6,171 nt of DNA, from contig CALVAF010000119.1 in NCBI GenBank assembly GCA_944325475.1, forward strand, positions 1-6,171, given 5' to 3'. Below, piece after piece: positions 4,412 through 6,171 of this stretch (the first letter of the stretch is position 1; the number at the start of each line of letters is the position of its first letter). The notes below the pieces were generated by a model. It worked only from the letters and a program-made list of their open reading frames with translations. It did no database searches and was not told the DNA's origin. A program made the translations under genes and the position numbers. The stretch comes from an uncultured Helicobacter sp. GTDB lineage: Bacteria > Campylobacterota > Campylobacteria > Campylobacterales > Helicobacteraceae.

Positions 4412-5770
4412 ATGACAAAAATTGTAACGCGTCTTATTGTAATTGGAATTATTACCACATTTTGTGTTGGGGTTATGATAGGTTCTGTGATTTTGATTAA
4501 TCAAAGAAGTTTGCAAGATGGGTATTTGATCAATATCGCAGGTAAGCAAAGAATGCTAACCCAAAAAATCACTAAAGAAGTGTTTGTGATTAATTCTCAA
4601 AACAAGCAGGGATTCCGTGAATTAAATCTTGCTATTAGGGAGTTTGAAAGCAATCTTAATATTTTACAATATGGTAGCCAAGAAAAAAGTATCACTCCAT
4701 TGGTTAATCCCACTATTATTAGGCAACTTGATTTGATTAAAAATCAATGGCTTATGTTTAAAGAAAGTATAGGGGATTTCCAAAAAAATGCTTCTAGTAT
4801 ATCTGCAGATAAGAATTTTTTAGATGACAATAATCCGATAATTTTAAGGCTTTCAGATAATATTGTTAAGGCAATGGTGGAGGCAAAAATGCCTCCAAAA
4901 GTGATTGATGAGGCAGGCAAGCAAAGAATGCTAATCCAAAGAATGGCGTATTTGTTTATCCGCTATGCTACTAGGTGGGATAGCATCTCTTATTATGAAT
5001 TTAAAGAAGCATATGATTTGTATGATTCAGTGATTTTGGGTTTTTATCGTAACAAAACTTACCAAAGCAACCCAAAGATTTATCAGGCGATTAAAGAGGC
5101 TTATGAGTTTTGGGAGATTTACTCTAAAAGTCTCCAAAATGTGCTAGTTACACAAGAAAAGATAGTGGAAGATTTGCGGAGTATTGCCGCACAAAACACG
5201 GATTTACTGAATCAAATTGATTGGATGGTAAATTATTATTCTGATATTTCAACGCACTCACGCTCTTATTTGGAGAAATTCCAATATGCAGCAGCTTTTA
5301 TTATGATTCTTCTGGCATTGTATTCGATTAAAAATCTCTTTAATATCCACGCACATCTTGAAAAATTCGTTCAAAAAACGCAAATGCTCGCACAGGGTGA
5401 GATTAAGGGGGATTTAGCAGAAGTCATCAAGCTAGAGGGAGAGAGTGAGCTGTCTGTGGCTTCTAAGAATCTCTCGAAGTTTTTAAATAGATTCCATATA
5501 GCAAAGGAAACTTCCAATCGCGCTAAGGAATTAAGCGAGGATATTAGTGAGGAGATTGCTAAGATTAGTGAGGAGATAAGTGAGAAGTTAGAAGTGGCAC
5601 AAATCAGTCAAGCTAAACGTAAGAGTATTAAAAATGCGATTAATCTAGGCGAGGATATAGCGATTCAATCTAGCGAACAGCTTATTGTCGTGGCGAGGCT
5701 GTTAGATAAATTGCATTCAATCTTGCAAGAAATTGAGGAATCTTGCAAAGAAAAAGAGGGTAAGAAGTAG
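4412..5770 (+). CDS. Two-TM sensor with tandem PilJ/NarX-type periplasmic modules and no known output domain
   Basis: The 452 residues show a membrane helix at 7-29, a periplasmic region (30-290), a second helix (291-310), a HAMP-like segment (about 311-362) and a helical tail (about 363-447) with heptad repeats. The periplasmic part has two copies of a PilJ-type helical module. Each opens with a P-box-like motif: INIAGKQRMLTQK (40-52) and IDEAGKQRMLIQR (165-177), 125 residues apart, followed by matching later helices with a conserved Trp (113 and 234). In NarX this motif binds nitrate or nitrite; Arg47 and Arg172 align with the NarX Arg54, and Arg177 (Lys52 in copy 1) with Arg59. After the tail there is no histidine kinase, GGDEF, or methyl-accepting signalling tip, and the gene ends with a normal stop. 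ATG 4412 has AGGA (4402-4405). The close Crp/Fnr neighbour suggests a shared pathway; ligand and partner are inferred. Confidence 0.8.
   Translation: MTKIVTRLIVIGIITTFCVGVMIGSVILINQRSLQDGYLINIAGKQRMLTQKITKEVFVINSQNKQGFRELNLAIREFESNLNILQYGSQEKSITPLVNPTIIRQLDLIKNQWLMFKESIGDFQKNASSISADKNFLDDNNPIILRLSDNIVKAMVEAKMPPKVIDEAGKQRMLIQRMAYLFIRYATRWDSISYYEFKEAYDLYDSVILGFYRNKTYQSNPKIYQAIKEAYEFWEIYSKSLQNVLVTQEKIVEDLRSIAAQNTDLLNQIDWMVNYYSDISTHSRSYLEKFQYAAAFIMILLALYSIKNLFNIHAHLEKFVQKTQMLAQGEIKGDLAEVIKLEGESELSVASKNLSKFLNRFHIAKETSNRAKELSEDISEEIAKISEEISEKLEVAQISQAKRKSIKNAINLGEDIAIQSSEQLIVVARLLDKLHSILQEIEESCKEKEGKK
4538..4569 (+). repeat. In-frame direct repeat, copy 1 (P-box codons)
   Basis: 32 bp encoding AGKQRMLTQK plus two bases. 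It matches 4913-4944 at 29 of 32 positions, exactly 375 bp (125 codons) away and in the same frame. It marks the first sensory module of the membrane sensor. Confidence 0.8.
4913..4944 (+). repeat. In-frame direct repeat, copy 2 (P-box codons)
   Basis: 32 bp encoding AGKQRMLIQR plus two bases, differing from copy 1 (4538-4569) at three positions, two of which change an amino acid (Thr to Ile, Lys to Arg). It marks the second sensory module. Confidence 0.8.
5543..5577 (+). repeat. Tandem 21-bp heptad repeat in the sensor tail
   Basis: ATTAGTGAGGAGAT occurs at 5543-5556 and again at 5564-5577, with a period of 21 bp, that is seven codons. It encodes ISEEIAK-ISEEISE (residues 378-391), an exact coiled-coil heptad, with isoleucines at the first and fifth positions of each unit. 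Confidence 0.7.
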
Positions 5771-5778
5771 GAGGGGCG

Positions 5779-5886
5779 AAAGTTTCTAGTTAATTTGAGA
5801 TGTAGATTGTTTGTTGTGCTTATTTATTGTTTTGCAATGACGCAGTGGAGGATGTAGAAATATTGCAATAGCAAAGTAAAGTTTCT
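5779..5886. repeat. Possible degenerate insertion or repetitive element flanked by 9-bp direct repeats
   Basis: AAAGTTTCT occurs at 5779-5787 and 5878-5886, bracketing about 90 bp between the two convergent genes. Inside are GCAATGACGCAGTGGAG (5834-5850), which resembles a repeat motif I recall from intergenic DNA of enterohepatic helicobacters, and an inverted pair TTGCAAT (5832-5838) / ATTGCAA (5862-5868). No clear terminal inverted repeats and no coding frame were found. The flanking repeats could be a target-site duplication or chance in AT-rich DNA. Confidence 0.25.
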
Positions 5887-5899
5887 CAAGATTCTCATA

Positions 5900-6171
5900 T
5901 CAAATTTTTTTAATCAAAAGATAATAAACACAGCCTAAAAATGCGATGAAACCGCCGATATAACCGATATAGCCCACTTCAAGTTTATCCATAACAATTC
6001 CGCCAATAAATGCTCCACTGCCGATTCCTATATTGTAAATCCCTGAAAATATAGACATAGCAATGGAAGTAGCTTTTGGGGCTAGATGGATAATTTTGGA
6101 TTGGAAGGTGAGGTTAAAAAGCGTGATACACAACCCCCAAAAAACGCAAATAGCTACCATACTAAAGCCAC
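5900..6171 (-). CDS. MFS transporter, C-terminal part (runs off right edge)
   Basis: The minus-strand frame is open from the window edge to a TGA at 5902-5900, giving the last 90 residues of a longer membrane protein; Met codon at 6160 is internal, since the frame continues upstream (GFS before it). The residues include a hydrophobic helix (VAICVFWGLCITLF), a loop QSKIIHLAPKATSIAMS, then FSGIYNIGIGSGAFIGGIVMD and a last helix IGGFIAFLGCVYYLLI ending in KKI. The pattern 'LAP-x-AT-x-x-AMSIFSGI-x-N-x-GIG-x-GA-x-x-GG' is typical of the DHA1 efflux group that includes AraJ and SotB-like sugar or drug exporters, so proton-driven export is likely but the substrate cannot be given. It is convergent with the sensor gene. 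No clear hairpin terminator follows it. Confidence 0.82.
   Translation of the reverse strand, partial: GFSMVAICVFWGLCITLFNLTFQSKIIHLAPKATSIAMSIFSGIYNIGIGSGAFIGGIVMDKLEVGYIGYIGGFIAFLGCVYYLLIKKI

Noticed and set aside
4878..4897. Perfect 7-bp inverted repeat TGGAGGC / GCCTCCA with a 6-base loop inside the sensor gene
   Set aside because: It is followed by A residues, not a T run, on the plus strand, has no T run on the minus strand either, and encodes EAKMPPK within an intact protein; not a terminator. It might slow ribosomes before the second module, but nothing supports that.
5771..5899. Rho-independent terminator between the convergent genes
   Set aside because: No GC-rich stem followed by a T run is seen on either strand; the only inverted pair has a 7-bp AT-rich stem and a loop over 20 bases.
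1..6171. CRISPR array, tRNA or rRNA genes, riboswitch
   Set aside because: No regularly spaced repeats, no cloverleaf or rRNA-like segments, and no leader long enough for a riboswitch; nearly all bases are coding.

Overview
The window looks like a chromosomal segment of a low-GC Campylobacterota bacterium, most probably an enterohepatic Helicobacter. This rests on the AT-rich codon use, the very tight gene packing, and the order tatB-tatC-queA-rsmG-PP0621-like gene-small conserved gene, which I recall from Helicobacter pylori. The genus is an inference; no search was run.

Layout. Left edge, minus strand (1-278): the 5' part of a lipoprotein gene that runs off the window. A divergent intergenic region (279-397) follows, with a strong sigma-54-type promoter facing the lipoprotein and an extended -10 promoter facing tatB. 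From 398 to 5770 there are eight plus-strand genes, seven junctions of which either overlap (six) or are 8 bp apart (one): tatB, tatC, queA, rsmG, a PP0621-like zinc-ribbon membrane protein, a small unrecognised protein, a Crp/Fnr-type regulator with a TTG start, and a membrane sensor with two PilJ/NarX-type periplasmic modules. A 129-bp convergent gap (5771-5899) carries a possible degenerate mobile or repetitive element. The right edge, minus strand (5900-6171), is the C-terminal end of an MFS transporter.

How the genes fit together. TatB and TatC form the receptor of the twin-arginine export pathway; TatA is not in the window. QueA (queuosine synthesis in tRNA) and RsmG (16S rRNA G527 methylation) are RNA-modification enzymes that share the transcript. 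The last two genes look like a sensory pair: a regulator with an FNR-like DNA-recognition helix but no FNR Fe-S cysteine set and no obvious cAMP cassette, followed 8 bp later by a two-TM sensor whose two P-box-like motifs resemble nitrate-sensing NarX and PilJ domains. The sensor ends in a coiled coil with no kinase, methyl-accepting tip or cyclase domain. This pair is the best candidate for an undescribed system here.

Other points worth attention are an in-frame internal start with a near-perfect Shine-Dalgarno inside the PP0621-like gene, and an A8 tract in the tatC/queA overlap.
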